Below are positions 22,729-30,738 of a DNA stretch of 64,000 bases, one piece after another. The stretch spans positions 186,001 through 250,000 of the forward strand of contig NZ_JAPDPC010000002.1 of NCBI RefSeq assembly GCF_026283945.1, read 5' to 3'. Numbering within the stretch: the first letter of the stretch is position 1; each line of letters begins with the position of its first letter. The DNA comes from Dyella humicola (GTDB taxonomy: Bacteria > Pseudomonadota > Gammaproteobacteria > Xanthomonadales > Rhodanobacteraceae). The notes below the pieces were generated by a model, which ran no database searches, was not told the DNA's origin, and worked only from the letters and a program-made list of their open reading frames with translations. Made by a program: the position numbers and the translations under genes.

Positions 22729-23645
22729 TCCACGGCGATATTCAACAAGGCGTTCTGACGGCAATGCACCGCGCGGGCGTCGACGTAGCCGAGCCTGAGC
22801 GCCTTCGGCTGGACGGTGTTCTTTGCCGTTTCAGCACTAGCGATCGCGACCGCTCCCGGCGCAAACGGAACGGGTGGGCCGTTGTATTTACGGACGGCTC
22901 CCGCCCAGTGGTGGCCTTCGGTGACTGGGCGAAAGACCTAAAGGAAACCATGGTGCTTGGTGGCGATGGCGCACTAACACCTGGCGAGCGTGAGTGCCTG
23001 CGAATCGCGATTGAGCAAGCGAAAGTCTCGCGCGCGTCCGAGCTGCGAGCCAAGCAGGCGGCAGCCTCACGCTTGGCGAATGAGCAATGGACGCAGGCAA
23101 CCCCTGCGTCTGAGCATCACCCATACCTCATGCGCAAAGGGATTGACGCGTCAGGGTTGCGGGATCGCTCGGGCTTTCTGCTTGTTCCATTGCGCGACGG
23201 GACCGGAAAAGTTCACAACGTGCAGCGCATCAGAGCTGATGGGGAAAAGCGTTTCCTACGTGACGGCCGAGTGTCTGGCCTGTACGCCACCATCGGCAGC
23301 GCTGGCGACCATTTGCTGATTTGCGAGGGCTGGGCAACCGGCAAAACGTTATACGCGGCAACAGGGCTTCCCGTAGCTGTGGCTTTTTCTGCGGGCAATC
23401 TAATTGCCGTCGCTCAAGTGCTGCGCAGCAAATATCCGTCCATTCGCATCACGGTGTGCGCCGACAATGATGCGAAACCAGATGGCAGCAACCCCGGTGT
23501 TAAGGCGGCAACCGCCGCTGCTGCTGCAGTGAGCGGCTTCCTAGCAGTTCCTCCCATCCCCGGCGACTTCAATGACCTTTACGCCGCGCATAGCGGCAAT
23601 CCAGAAATCATCGAGGCATTACCCAGTGATCCAGTCACAAACTAG
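22725..23645 (+). CDS. Toprim-domain primase-like protein
   Basis: 306 residues if TTG 22725, coupled to the previous stop, is used; ATG 22764 is an alternative. The C-terminal half carries a Toprim domain: LLICEGWATGKTLYAATGLPVAVAFSAGNL (catalytic Glu) and ITVCADNDAKPDGSNPGVKAA (Asp-x-Asp). The N-terminal half (WAVVFTDGSRPVVAFGDW, HPYLMRKGID, LLVPLRDGTGKVHNVQRI) is the accessory region seen in P4-alpha and DUF3987/DUF927-linked primases. Synthesises primers for element replication. Confidence 0.82.
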   Translation: MIHGDIQQGVLTAMHRAGVDVAEPERLRLDGVLCRFSTSDRDRSRRKRNGWAVVFTDGSRPVVAFGDWAKDLKETMVLGGDGALTPGERECLRIAIEQAKVSRASELRAKQAAASRLANEQWTQATPASEHHPYLMRKGIDASGLRDRSGFLLVPLRDGTGKVHNVQRIRADGEKRFLRDGRVSGLYATIGSAGDHLLICEGWATGKTLYAATGLPVAVAFSAGNLIAVAQVLRSKYPSIRITVCADNDAKPDGSNPGVKAATAAAAAVSGFLAVPPIPGDFNDLYAAHSGNPEIIEALPSDPVTN

Positions 23646-25491
23646 TAGTCAATCCGCGCATACGCACAAACGCAAGCCTCCGAACTTTCTAAGCAGCAGC
23701 GCAACCGTTGATCTGCCATCCATTACCGAAATCATCGACCTTTCCCTGGCGGCCCCCTCTCTCAAGCCCGCCGGCACGCGCTTCGAAGTAACCATTGGCC
23801 GAAAGGGCTATAAGGACGGCGTGCACTGGATCGATTGCAAAAACGAACAGGACGGCACTGATGTCGATCAGGCACCGACTTGGATTTGCTCACCCCTGCA
23901 TATCGGCGCTCTCACCCGAGATGAAACAGGTAGCGAATGGGGTCGCCTCTTGGTGTTCGACGATCGCGACCGTCGGCGTCATCAATGGGCTATGCCTTGC
24001 TCAATGCTGGCGACGGACGGTGCTGATCTTCGCGCGGAACTACTGCGACAGGGTCTCGACATATCGAGCGCGTCGAGGGCGCGAAAGCTCCTGAACGACT
24101 ACATACAGCAGGCCAGCCCTAAGGTGACGGCGAGGTGTGTCACGCGCACCGGCTGGCACGGCGATGCATTCGTTCTCCCCAAGGAGACCTACGGCGCCCC
24201 GCAGGCCGAGCCCATCATCTTTCAGACGACGGCACCTGACTCCGTCGCTCTCGGGAGGAGCGGCACGCTAGATGGCTGGCGTTCCCATGTGGCCGCCCCG
24301 TGCGCCGGTAACTCGCGGCTGTTGCTCGCGCTTTCCACAGGGTTCGCCGGTCCCTGTCTTGGACTGCTGAACAGCGAAGGCGGAGGCGTGCACCTGCGTG
24401 GCGGATCAAGCCTTGGCAAAACAACTGCCGTGCTTGTCGCGTCATCGATCTTTGGTCCGCCCGAATTCATGCGCACCTGGCGACAAACAGACAATGCGCT
24501 GGAAGGAACGGCTTCACTCCATTCCGATCTGATGCTGCCCTTGGATGAAATCGGCCAACTCGACCCCAGCAAGGCCGGTGCAGTGGCTTACATGCTCGCC
24601 AACGGGCAAGGAAAAGGTCGTTCCGCCCGCGACGGCAGCGCTCGCGCCATCGCAAAGTTTCAATTGATCTTCCTTTCGTCTGGCGAGATCAGCCTTGGCG
24701 ATCTGGTTACCGAGTCGGGAGGCAAGCGGCGTGCAGGACAAGAAGTCCGCGTAATTGATATGGCGGCGGATGCGGGTGCCGGTTTCGGTATGTTTGAAAG
24801 GTTACCCGCAGGGTTGAGCGCTGGCGAATTCGCGGATCAACTAAAGACCGCGGCGCGCGCGCATTTTGGACACGCGCTCCCGGCTCTGCTTCAGGCTGTA
24901 ACGGCAAACCCTGAGGTGGCAAGGGCCAAGCTGCGAGCGATTCGCGACAGCCTTGCTAACGAGCTTGCTGGGCGTCAGGCAGACGGACAGGTGCGGCGTG
25001 TCGCTCAGCGGTTTGCACTGATCGGCGCGGCAGGTGAGCTGGCGACAAGTTACGGGCTCACGGACTGGCCTGAGGGCGAAGCAGCCGCAGCTGCGAAGAA
25101 GTGCTTCGCAAATTGGCAAGAGGCGCGCGGCACCAATGGAAACTCGGAACCCGAGGCACTCCTATCTCAGGTTCGCGCATTCTTTGAAGCGCATGGCGAA
25201 AGCCGATTCGAGCCCGAGGGACGCCAGAGCGAGAAGTTACTTATTCGCGAACGTGCGGGTTTCCGTCGCAAAGGCGATGACGAACATGCTGTGGAGTATC
25301 TGGTTTTCCCCGAGGCGTTTAAGCAGATCATCGAGGGACACAACCAGAAATGGGCTATCGACGTGCTTATCAAGGCCGACTGGCTCAAGCCTGGCAAGGA
25401 TTGCGCGCCCCAGAGCATTCGGGTCGACGGCTTAGGTAAGCGCGCTCGCCTCTATGTTTTCGACGGGGGCGCTGTGCACGCAGGTGACTGA
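23626..25491 (+). CDS. DUF927 family ATPase, probable replicative helicase
   Basis: 621 residues from GTG 23626, which overlaps the end of the Toprim gene by 20 bp; an ATG at 23572 would add 18 residues. The DUF927 domain spans the first two thirds, with the P-loop in LRGGSSLGKTTAVLV, a Walker-B-like LMLPLDEIGQL, and the family's GKGRSARDGSARAIAKFQLIFLSSGE. The C-terminal ~150 residues are a separate helical, basic region. Acts with the primase in replication of P4-like elements. Six GGAACG iterons begin two bases after the stop. Confidence 0.85.
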   Translation: MIQSQTSSQSAHTHKRKPPNFLSSSATVDLPSITEIIDLSLAAPSLKPAGTRFEVTIGRKGYKDGVHWIDCKNEQDGTDVDQAPTWICSPLHIGALTRDETGSEWGRLLVFDDRDRRRHQWAMPCSMLATDGADLRAELLRQGLDISSASRARKLLNDYIQQASPKVTARCVTRTGWHGDAFVLPKETYGAPQAEPIIFQTTAPDSVALGRSGTLDGWRSHVAAPCAGNSRLLLALSTGFAGPCLGLLNSEGGGVHLRGGSSLGKTTAVLVASSIFGPPEFMRTWRQTDNALEGTASLHSDLMLPLDEIGQLDPSKAGAVAYMLANGQGKGRSARDGSARAIAKFQLIFLSSGEISLGDLVTESGGKRRAGQEVRVIDMAADAGAGFGMFERLPAGLSAGEFADQLKTAARAHFGHALPALLQAVTANPEVARAKLRAIRDSLANELAGRQADGQVRRVAQRFALIGAAGELATSYGLTDWPEGEAAAAAKKCFANWQEARGTNGNSEPEALLSQVRAFFEAHGESRFEPEGRQSEKLLIRERAGFRRKGDDEHAVEYLVFPEAFKQIIEGHNQKWAIDVLIKADWLKPGKDCAPQSIRVDGLGKRARLYVFDGGAVHAGD

Positions 25492-25492
25492 T

Positions 25493-25599
25493 GGAACGTG
25501 GAACGTTTTGCCCGCGGCAGCCGGAACGCGAAGCGTCGAGCCACAAATGGCTTAGTGGTGCGGTTTGCCGGGCATTGGAACGCCGGAACGTCCGGAACG
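25493..25599 (+). repeat. Iteron cluster (six GGAACG), candidate second origin half-site
   Basis: GGAACG begins at 25493, 25500, 25523, 25577, 25585 and 25594. The hexamer is the reverse complement of the six CGTTCC iterons at 15248-15355. The cluster lies directly after the DUF927 gene, as the P4 crr/ori sites lie near their alpha gene. Confidence 0.55.
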
Positions 25600-25615
25600 T
25601 CGTATGGGTATAAAG

Positions 25616-25643
25616 AAGTCGGGAGCCGACCAGCTCCTGACTT
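25616..25643. terminator. Bidirectional terminator at the end of the replication operon
   Basis: AAGTCGGGAGC pairs with GCTCCTGACTT (one G-T wobble), followed on the plus strand by CTTTATTTTC. It separates the plus-strand operon from the convergent small gene. Confidence 0.65.
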
Positions 25644-25645
25644 CT

Positions 25646-25873
25646 TTATTTTCTCAGCAAGGTCGGCTGGTCGGGCACATAAACCTTGCCGTCCTTGTCC
25701 ATCTTCCATGGACTCGAATACTGGTTCTCGTCGACTAGCACCGGATCGGCATCTTGCTGGATTCGCTGACGCTCGCCGCGACGATAGGCACGATGCCACA
25801 GCGCTTTGTCCTGTGCCTCGGACACGGCGGAAGTTATTCCATGGATGGGCGTTTTCTTCTTGCTGCGGGCCAT
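25646..25873 (-). CDS. Small MARSKKK-type conserved protein at the island end
   Basis: 75 residues from the ATG at 25873 (an upstream frame extension to 25933 overlaps the integrase arm sites). The sequence starts MARSKKKTPIHGITSAVSEAQDKALWHRAYRRGERQRI and ends WKMDKDGKVYVPDQPTLLRK. I recall similar short basic proteins (MARSRKKTPI..., NPWxMxKDGK) encoded at the ends of tRNA-borne islands in other gammaproteobacteria. Function unknown; the many basic residues suggest nucleic-acid binding. Confidence 0.65.
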   Translation of the reverse strand: MARSKKKTPIHGITSAVSEAQDKALWHRAYRRGERQRIQQDADPVLVDENQYSSPWKMDKDGKVYVPDQPTLLRK

Positions 25874-25911
25874 GGCACCGATAATATCAATCGGCAAGCA
25901 GCTCGTGTCTG

Positions 25912-25931
25912 GGGGTATTTTTGGGGGTATC
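25912..25931 (+). repeat. Right arm-type integrase sites (two GGGGGTAT repeats)
   Basis: GGGGGTATT at 25912 and GGGGGTATC at 25923, the same motif and orientation as the three copies before the integrase gene. Confidence 0.65.
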
Positions 25932-25991
25932 ATGCATATACCGATTGAATTTAATGCAGTAAATTCAAGTGGTTTGGGTCATTTTTACATG

Positions 25992-26012
25992 CCTGCTGCC
26001 GGCACCAAATGG
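25992..26012 (+). repeat. attR: right 21-bp direct repeat of the island
   Basis: Identical to 11943-11963, containing CTGCTGCCGGCACCAAATGG. It carries the last 16 bases of the tRNA-Thr gene as a truncated copy. Confidence 0.9.
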
Positions 26013-26033
26013 GCATCCAGCCCTATCCAATTC

Positions 26034-26075
26034 AGGCCAGAAACCCCAGTAATACTGGCGGTTCTGGCCTTTTTT
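26034..26075 (+). terminator. Original tRNA-Thr terminator, displaced by the island
   Basis: AGGCCAGAA (26034-26042) pairs with TTCTGGCCT (26062-26070), with an inner CCAGTAATACTGG hairpin and a T run to 26075. It starts 22 bp beyond attR, where the tRNA terminator would lie without the island. It may also serve the leftward amidohydrolase gene. Confidence 0.75.
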
Positions 26076-26136
26076 GTGGCTGATGCTGATGGACCTTGTT
26101 AGCCCTATGCCCTTGGCCGGGGAGGCGCGTGAGGTT

Positions 26137-27525
26137 CTACGGGTGCTGCCCCAGCGTGTTCTTGAAGATCTTGCCGTCCTTCATGATCACCACGAAGTTC
26201 TTCGCCGGGTCGGCGACGAGCTTGATGTTGGCGATCGGATCGCCGTCGACCAGCAGCAGATCAGCGAGCGCACCCTCCTCGACGACGCCCAGCTTGCCCC
26301 GGTAGGGACTGCGCTCGCCCGATAGTGCGAGCAGTTCGCCGTTGGTGCCGGTGGCCATGGCCAGCGCCTCGGCCGGCGTGTACCACTTGGTGAGACTTGC
26401 CAGCAGCGCACCTTGGCGCCTGGCCAGATCAGGTGAGAACAGGACGTCGGAGCCAAAGGCGGTCTTGAGGTGATATTTCTTTGCGAGCTCGTAGGCGCGA
26501 TCCGTGCCCTTCATCACCTCCAGCGCCTTCTCGCGTTCGTCGGAGCCGGGCGGGAAGATTTGCTCCATTCCGTCCGGAAACGGCTGGATGCTGAGCCAGG
26601 TGCCCTTTTCGGCCATCAGCTTCGCGGTGGCCTCGTCCATTAACTGCCCGTGCTCGATGCACTGGGCGCCTGCATTGACGGCGCGCTGCATCGCCAGCGG
26701 CGTGTACGCATGCGCGGTGACGTAGGTGCCTCGGTCTTTCGCCACCTGCACTGCGGCGCTCAGCTCGGCCGGCGTGAACGTGATGACGTCGATCGGGCTG
26801 TGTGGCGACGACACGCCACCGCTCGCCGTAAGCTTGATCTGCGAAGCCCCAAGCAGCATTTGCTCGCGGGCACGCCGCGTCACCTCGTCGGGCGAATCGG
26901 TGACCTTGGCCGCGCCGAGTTCCTCCATGCGCGCCAAAGGCATTCCTTCGATCCGCGGCACCTCGAACAACTGGCGGAAATCACCGTGGCCGCCGGTGAC
27001 CGTGAGTATGGCCCCCGACGGAAAGATGCGCGGACCCACCACTAAACCGTCATCGATGGCGCGCTTCAGGGAGAAGGCCGGGCCGCCCAGGTCGCGTACG
27101 GTGGTGAAGCCACGCATCAGCGTATCGGTGGCCTCGGCGGCAGCAAGCAGCGTGGTGTAGCCGAGGTCGGCAGTCAGCGCCTGCGCGGGCGACGGCCGCA
27201 CCAACATGGCATGCCAGTGCGCATCGATCAGCCCCGGCATCAGCGTGCGACCACCGCCGTCGATGACCGTGGCGCCCTTGGTGGCCTCGGCCGGGAGGGG
27301 CGCGGTCGAGATCTTCTCGATCCGGTTGCCGCGCACGAGCACATTCGATGGCCCCGTGAGCGACGCACTCTTGCCGTCAAAGACGCGCACGTTGTCGAAC
27401 AGCACGGTCGCGGGTTGCACCGCCTGTGCGGCAACCGGCGCGACCAGGCTCACGGCGAGCGCAAGGACCGACGTCAGGAAACGTCCGGTGCGGGCGGTCC
27501 CGTGTTGCAGCGAAGCTGTATTCAT
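26137..27525 (-). CDS. Secreted amidohydrolase family protein (imidazolonepropionase-like)
   Basis: 462 residues from the ATG at 27525, with AAGGAGAG just upstream on the minus strand; it opens a signal peptide (FLTSVLALAVSLVAPVAAQA). Metal ligands in order: DAHWH (residues ~110), a Lys in IKLTASGG that would be carboxylated, His in YVTAHAYT, His in CIEHGQ and Asp in AFGSDV. This set defines the binuclear amidohydrolase superfamily; the closest subgroup is Xaa-Pro dipeptidase/imidazolonepropionase-like exported enzymes. Probably hydrolyses peptides or cyclic amides in the periplasm; substrate uncertain. Confidence 0.88.
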   Translation of the reverse strand: MNTASLQHGTARTGRFLTSVLALAVSLVAPVAAQAVQPATVLFDNVRVFDGKSASLTGPSNVLVRGNRIEKISTAPLPAEATKGATVIDGGGRTLMPGLIDAHWHAMLVRPSPAQALTADLGYTTLLAAAEATDTLMRGFTTVRDLGGPAFSLKRAIDDGLVVGPRIFPSGAILTVTGGHGDFRQLFEVPRIEGMPLARMEELGAAKVTDSPDEVTRRAREQMLLGASQIKLTASGGVSSPHSPIDVITFTPAELSAAVQVAKDRGTYVTAHAYTPLAMQRAVNAGAQCIEHGQLMDEATAKLMAEKGTWLSIQPFPDGMEQIFPPGSDEREKALEVMKGTDRAYELAKKYHLKTAFGSDVLFSPDLARRQGALLASLTKWYTPAEALAMATGTNGELLALSGERSPYRGKLGVVEEGALADLLLVDGDPIANIKLVADPAKNFVVIMKDGKIFKNTLGQHP

Positions 27526-27968
27526 GAAGCAACTCTCCTTAGTTAGGAAGGAACTCAACTTCGGGCTCTACAGGGAATCGCGTAGCTGAATTTGGCGCGC
27601 ATTAGCCCGGATATCTCACCAGGGGCGTCGGCGTAACCACGGTTATCCTCATGAATCTGCGACGGAGGGGCATCAGGATTGAGGCTTGGCGGGCAAGTTG
27701 AGCTAGTGCTCGTCGTTGCCGCGTCAACGGACAGACGAGCCTTTTGGAGGCTGGCTACGCCCTGCGTGGGCGGCGCCCCAGTGGGCTGACTAATCGGTGC
27801 GGCCGGGTAGAATGACGGTGTTTGCCGTGCCGGCGAGCTGGGGTTACTGGCGCGTTATGACGGTAACTTTGGTGGTAACCATGCGAATGGTTATCTGATA
27901 AAAGTAGAGAAATCACTGTATTGCAGCTAACTTTGTACTCCTGCTGCCGCACCATTCGAGGATCCCCC
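27526..27968. other. Intergenic region between amidohydrolase and rhodanese genes
   Basis: About 440 bp with no convincing gene. It holds several GGTTAC/GGTAAC elements between 27842 and 27895, including one clear dyad (listed separately), probably part of the promoter of the rhodanese-arginase pair. Confidence 0.5.
27874..27895. promoter_or_regulatory. Dyad GGTAACCAT-N4-ATGGTTATC, candidate operator
   Basis: Nine-base arms with one mismatch around GCGA. Further partial copies (GGTTACT at 27842, GGTAACT at 27862) lie just upstream. The position, 74 bp before the rhodanese ATG, suits a repressor or activator site. Confidence 0.4.
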
Positions 27969-28379
27969 ATGCGCAATGCGTCCTTGGCCGCCCTACTCAT
28001 GCTGGCGGGGGCGAACGTGGCTATGGCGATGGACGCCCCGCTCGCAGCCGACCAGCTGCTGGCGCAGCAACAGACGGGGCAAACGCCCTTGCTGCTCGAT
28101 GTGCGTCACACGGATGAATTCCGCGACGGCCATATTGCGGGTGCGCTGAATATCCCGGTGGAGGAGCTGGCCAGTCGCGCCGGCGCCCTGGGTGTGCCGC
28201 GCGATCGCGAAATCGTGGTGTACTGCGTGTCCGGGCGGCGTGCCGCGCGTGCGCAGGAAACCTTGCTGGGCCTGGGGTTCACCCATGTGCGCCAGCTCGA
28301 AGGCAGCCTCGATGGATGGCGGCAACGTCATCTTCCGCTGGTGCGCGAGAGCGCTGCCGATTCAATCCCTCTTCACTGA
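27969..28379 (+). CDS. Periplasmic rhodanese-like sulfurtransferase
   Basis: 136 residues from ATG 27969. Signal peptide ALLMLAGANVAMA, then one rhodanese domain: LLLDVRHTDEFRDGHIAGALNIP and the active-site loop VVYCVSGRRAARA with the catalytic Cys. Moves sulfane sulfur from donors to thiol acceptors; the physiological substrate of single-domain exported versions is unclear. Ends 9 bp before the arginase gene, so the two are likely co-transcribed. Confidence 0.87.
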   Translation: MRNASLAALLMLAGANVAMAMDAPLAADQLLAQQQTGQTPLLLDVRHTDEFRDGHIAGALNIPVEELASRAGALGVPRDREIVVYCVSGRRAARAQETLLGLGFTHVRQLEGSLDGWRQRHLPLVRESAADSIPLH

Positions 28380-28388
28380 CGAGACTTC

Positions 28389-29303
28389 ATGCGCAACAAG
28401 GCACTATCCCTGATTGGTGTTCCCACCGACATCGGCGCTGGACATCGTGGCGCCTCGATGGGCCCGGAGGCGCTGCGCGTGGCCAACCTGGCCAGCAAGC
28501 TGGAGCGGCGCGGTTTCGAGGTGATCGATCACGGCAATCTGCAGGGGCCGGTCAATCCCTGGCAGCCGCCGCAGGACGGTTATCGCCATCTGCCCCAGGT
28601 CGTCGCGTGGAATGAGGCGGTGCATACGGCCGTCTATACCGAGCTGACAGATGGGCGGGTGCCGGTCATGCTGGGTGGCGACCATTGCCTGGCCATCGGC
28701 TCGATCAGCGCCGTGGCGCGCTATTGCCGCGAGCAGGGTAAGAAACTTCGCGTGCTCTGGCTCGATGCGCATGCCGACTTCAACACGGCTGACGTCACGC
28801 CCTCGGGCAATATCCATGGCATGCCGGTGGCTTGCCTGTGCGGCAACGGGCCCAAGGCACTGGTCGAAGTCGGCGGGCATGTGCCCGCCACCACGCCGGA
28901 TGTGTTTCGCCAGATCGGCATCCGCTCGGTGGACGAGGGCGAGAAGCGACTGGTGCGCGAGGCACAGGTCAGTATCTTCGACATGCGTCGCATCGACGAA
29001 GTGGGCATGAAGCGTACGATGGAAGAGGCGCTCGCCGATGTGGATGAGAACACGCATCTGCACGTGAGTTTCGATGTCGACTTCCTCGATCCGACCATTG
29101 CGCCTGGCGTGGGTACGACCGTGCGAGGTGGCCCGAATTATCGCGAGGCGCAGCTGTGCATGGAGATGATTGCCGACACCGGTCGCGTGAGTTCACTGGA
29201 TATCGTCGAACTCAATCCGGCCTTCGACAAGCGCAATCAGACGGCAAGGCTGGCGGTGGATCTGGTCGAATCGCTGTTCGGCAAGTCCACCCTGATCCGT
29301 TAA
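28389..29303 (+). CDS. rocF: Arginase
   Basis: 304 residues. Hydrolyses L-arginine to ornithine and urea. The binuclear Mn site is complete: GGDHCLAIG (His), DAHADFNT (Asp-x-His-x-Asp) and SFDVDFLDP (Asp-x-Asp). The N-terminal LIGVPTDIGAGHRGASMGPEALR is typical of arginases rather than agmatinases, and the C-terminal SLDIVELNPAFD is conserved. Cytoplasmic. No urease or ornithine gene lies next to it. Confidence 0.94.
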   Translation: MRNKALSLIGVPTDIGAGHRGASMGPEALRVANLASKLERRGFEVIDHGNLQGPVNPWQPPQDGYRHLPQVVAWNEAVHTAVYTELTDGRVPVMLGGDHCLAIGSISAVARYCREQGKKLRVLWLDAHADFNTADVTPSGNIHGMPVACLCGNGPKALVEVGGHVPATTPDVFRQIGIRSVDEGEKRLVREAQVSIFDMRRIDEVGMKRTMEEALADVDENTHLHVSFDVDFLDPTIAPGVGTTVRGGPNYREAQLCMEMIADTGRVSSLDIVELNPAFDKRNQTARLAVDLVESLFGKSTLIR

Positions 29304-29338
29304 CGCTCTGTCACGACAACAAGCATAAAGAAGCGCAC

Positions 29339-30700
29339 ATGAAGACCCGCGTACTCACTGGTATCACCACCACCGGCACACCGCATCTGGGCAACTACGT
29401 CGGTGCCATCCGCCCGGCGGTGGCCGCCAGCCTGCGTGACGACGTCGACGCGTTCTACTTCATGGCCGACTATCACGCACTGATCAAGAGTGACAACGCG
29501 GCCCGCATCGAGCGTTCGCGCCTGGAGATTGCCGCCACCTGGCTGGCCGCCGGCCTCGATCCGCAGAAGGTCACGTTCTATCGCCAGTCTGATATTCCGG
29601 AAATCCCGGAACTGACCTGGTTCCTCACCTGCGTCACGGCCAAGGGCCTGCTCAATCGCGCGCACGCCTACAAGGCCGCCGTCGACAAGAACAGCGCGGC
29701 AGGCGAGGACGCCGACGCCGGCGTCACCGCGGGCCTGTACATGTATCCGGTGCTGATGGCCGCCGACATCCTCGCCTTCAACGCCAACAAGGTACCGGTG
29801 GGGCGCGACCAGATTCAGCACGTCGAGATGACGCGCGATATCGCGCAGCGCTTCAATCACATCTATGGTCGCGAGTTTTTCGCGCTGCCGGACGTGGTCA
29901 TCGAAGAGCAGGTGGCGACGTTGCCGGGTCTGGACGGCCGCAAGATGTCCAAGAGTTACGACAACACCATTCCGCTATTCGCTGGCGGTCAGAAGCATTT
30001 GCGTGACACGATCATGCGTATCGTCACCGACTCGCGCCTTCCCGGCGAGGCGAAGGACCCGGACAACTCCGCGCTCTTCACCATTTTTCGCGCGTTCGCC
30101 AGCGAAGCCGAGTCGGCGGCGTTCCGCCAGGCCCTGGTCGACGGGATCGGTTGGGGCGAGGCCAAGCAGGTGTTGTTCGAGCGCATTGAAGTGGATGTCG
30201 CGCCCATGCGCGAGAGCTACGATGCGTTGATTGCGCGTCCCGCGGTGATCGAAGAGATTTTGCACGAAGGTGCGAAAAAAGCGCGGGCGATCGCAGCCCC
30301 CAAGATTGCCGAGCTGCGCGATGCGATTGGCCTGCGCTCGGGTAGCGTGGCCGCGCCGCAGGCAGCGTCCAAGGCCGCAGCCAAGACGGGCAAATTGCCG
30401 CGCTTCGCCAGTTTTCGTGATGGCGATGGTAGCTTCCGTTTCCGCCTGTTCTCCGCCGATGGCGAAGAGTTGCTGCTGTCGAAATCGTTTGCCGATCCCA
30501 AGTCGGCTGGCGCGTTGCAGAAGCGCATCAAGGAACTGGGTGCGGTCTCGGCCGTGCTGCAGGCACAACCGAGGGCGCTGGCGTTGGAATTGGATGGCGA
30601 ACATGTGGCCACAACGCCGACCTACGGCGACGAACAGACGCGGGACGAAGCCCTCGCGCGTTTGCGTGGGGCACTGGATCAGCTCGCTGCACAGGATTGA
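29339..30700 (+). CDS. trpS: Tryptophan--tRNA ligase with C-terminal extension
   Basis: 453 residues from ATG 29339; the E. coli enzyme has 334. Class I signatures are present: TTGTPHLGNYVGA (HIGH-like) and GRKMSKSYDN (KMSKS). After the catalytic core (about residue 340) comes an Ala/Lys linker and a ~100-residue domain, PRFASFRDGDGSFRFRLFSADGEELLLSKSFADPKSAGALQKRI, resembling the DUF1508/YegP beta fold. Longer TrpS proteins are known in beta- and some gammaproteobacteria. Charges tRNA-Trp in the cytoplasm. Confidence 0.94.
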   Translation: MKTRVLTGITTTGTPHLGNYVGAIRPAVAASLRDDVDAFYFMADYHALIKSDNAARIERSRLEIAATWLAAGLDPQKVTFYRQSDIPEIPELTWFLTCVTAKGLLNRAHAYKAAVDKNSAAGEDADAGVTAGLYMYPVLMAADILAFNANKVPVGRDQIQHVEMTRDIAQRFNHIYGREFFALPDVVIEEQVATLPGLDGRKMSKSYDNTIPLFAGGQKHLRDTIMRIVTDSRLPGEAKDPDNSALFTIFRAFASEAESAAFRQALVDGIGWGEAKQVLFERIEVDVAPMRESYDALIARPAVIEEILHEGAKKARAIAAPKIAELRDAIGLRSGSVAAPQAASKAAAKTGKLPRFASFRDGDGSFRFRLFSADGEELLLSKSFADPKSAGALQKRIKELGAVSAVLQAQPRALALELDGEHVATTPTYGDEQTRDEALARLRGALDQLAAQD

Positions 30701-30738
30701 GTGCGGTGAGCGCTGGCGCTTACGGAGTGACCTGACTT

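Larger units (their letters stand above)
11943..26012. mobile_element. P4-like integrative island in tRNA-Thr, about 14 kb
   Basis: Delimited by the 21-bp att repeats. Contents in order: tyrosine integrase, SRAP fragment, Ntn hydrolase, small unknown gene, AlpA-type regulator, an eleven-unit gene array separated by hairpin repeats, HTH regulator, periodic control region, AlpA-type regulator, zinc-finger primase, Toprim protein, DUF927 protein, and a small MARSKKK-type protein next to the right end. The integrase type, AlpA, primase and DUF927 module are those of P4-family satellites and integrative elements. No capsid, tail or conjugation gene is visible, so movement would depend on a helper. 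The array looks less GC-rich than the core. Confidence 0.88.

Noticed and set aside
25498-25884. 128-codon plus-strand ORF at the island's right end
   Set aside because: It covers the iterons and the terminator and is antisense to the better-supported MARSKKK gene.
27936-27956. Second copy of the att site (CTGCTGCCG-CACCA)
   Set aside because: One base is missing and similarity stops at once; 26.1-27.9 kb holds only core-type genes, so a tandem second element is not supported.
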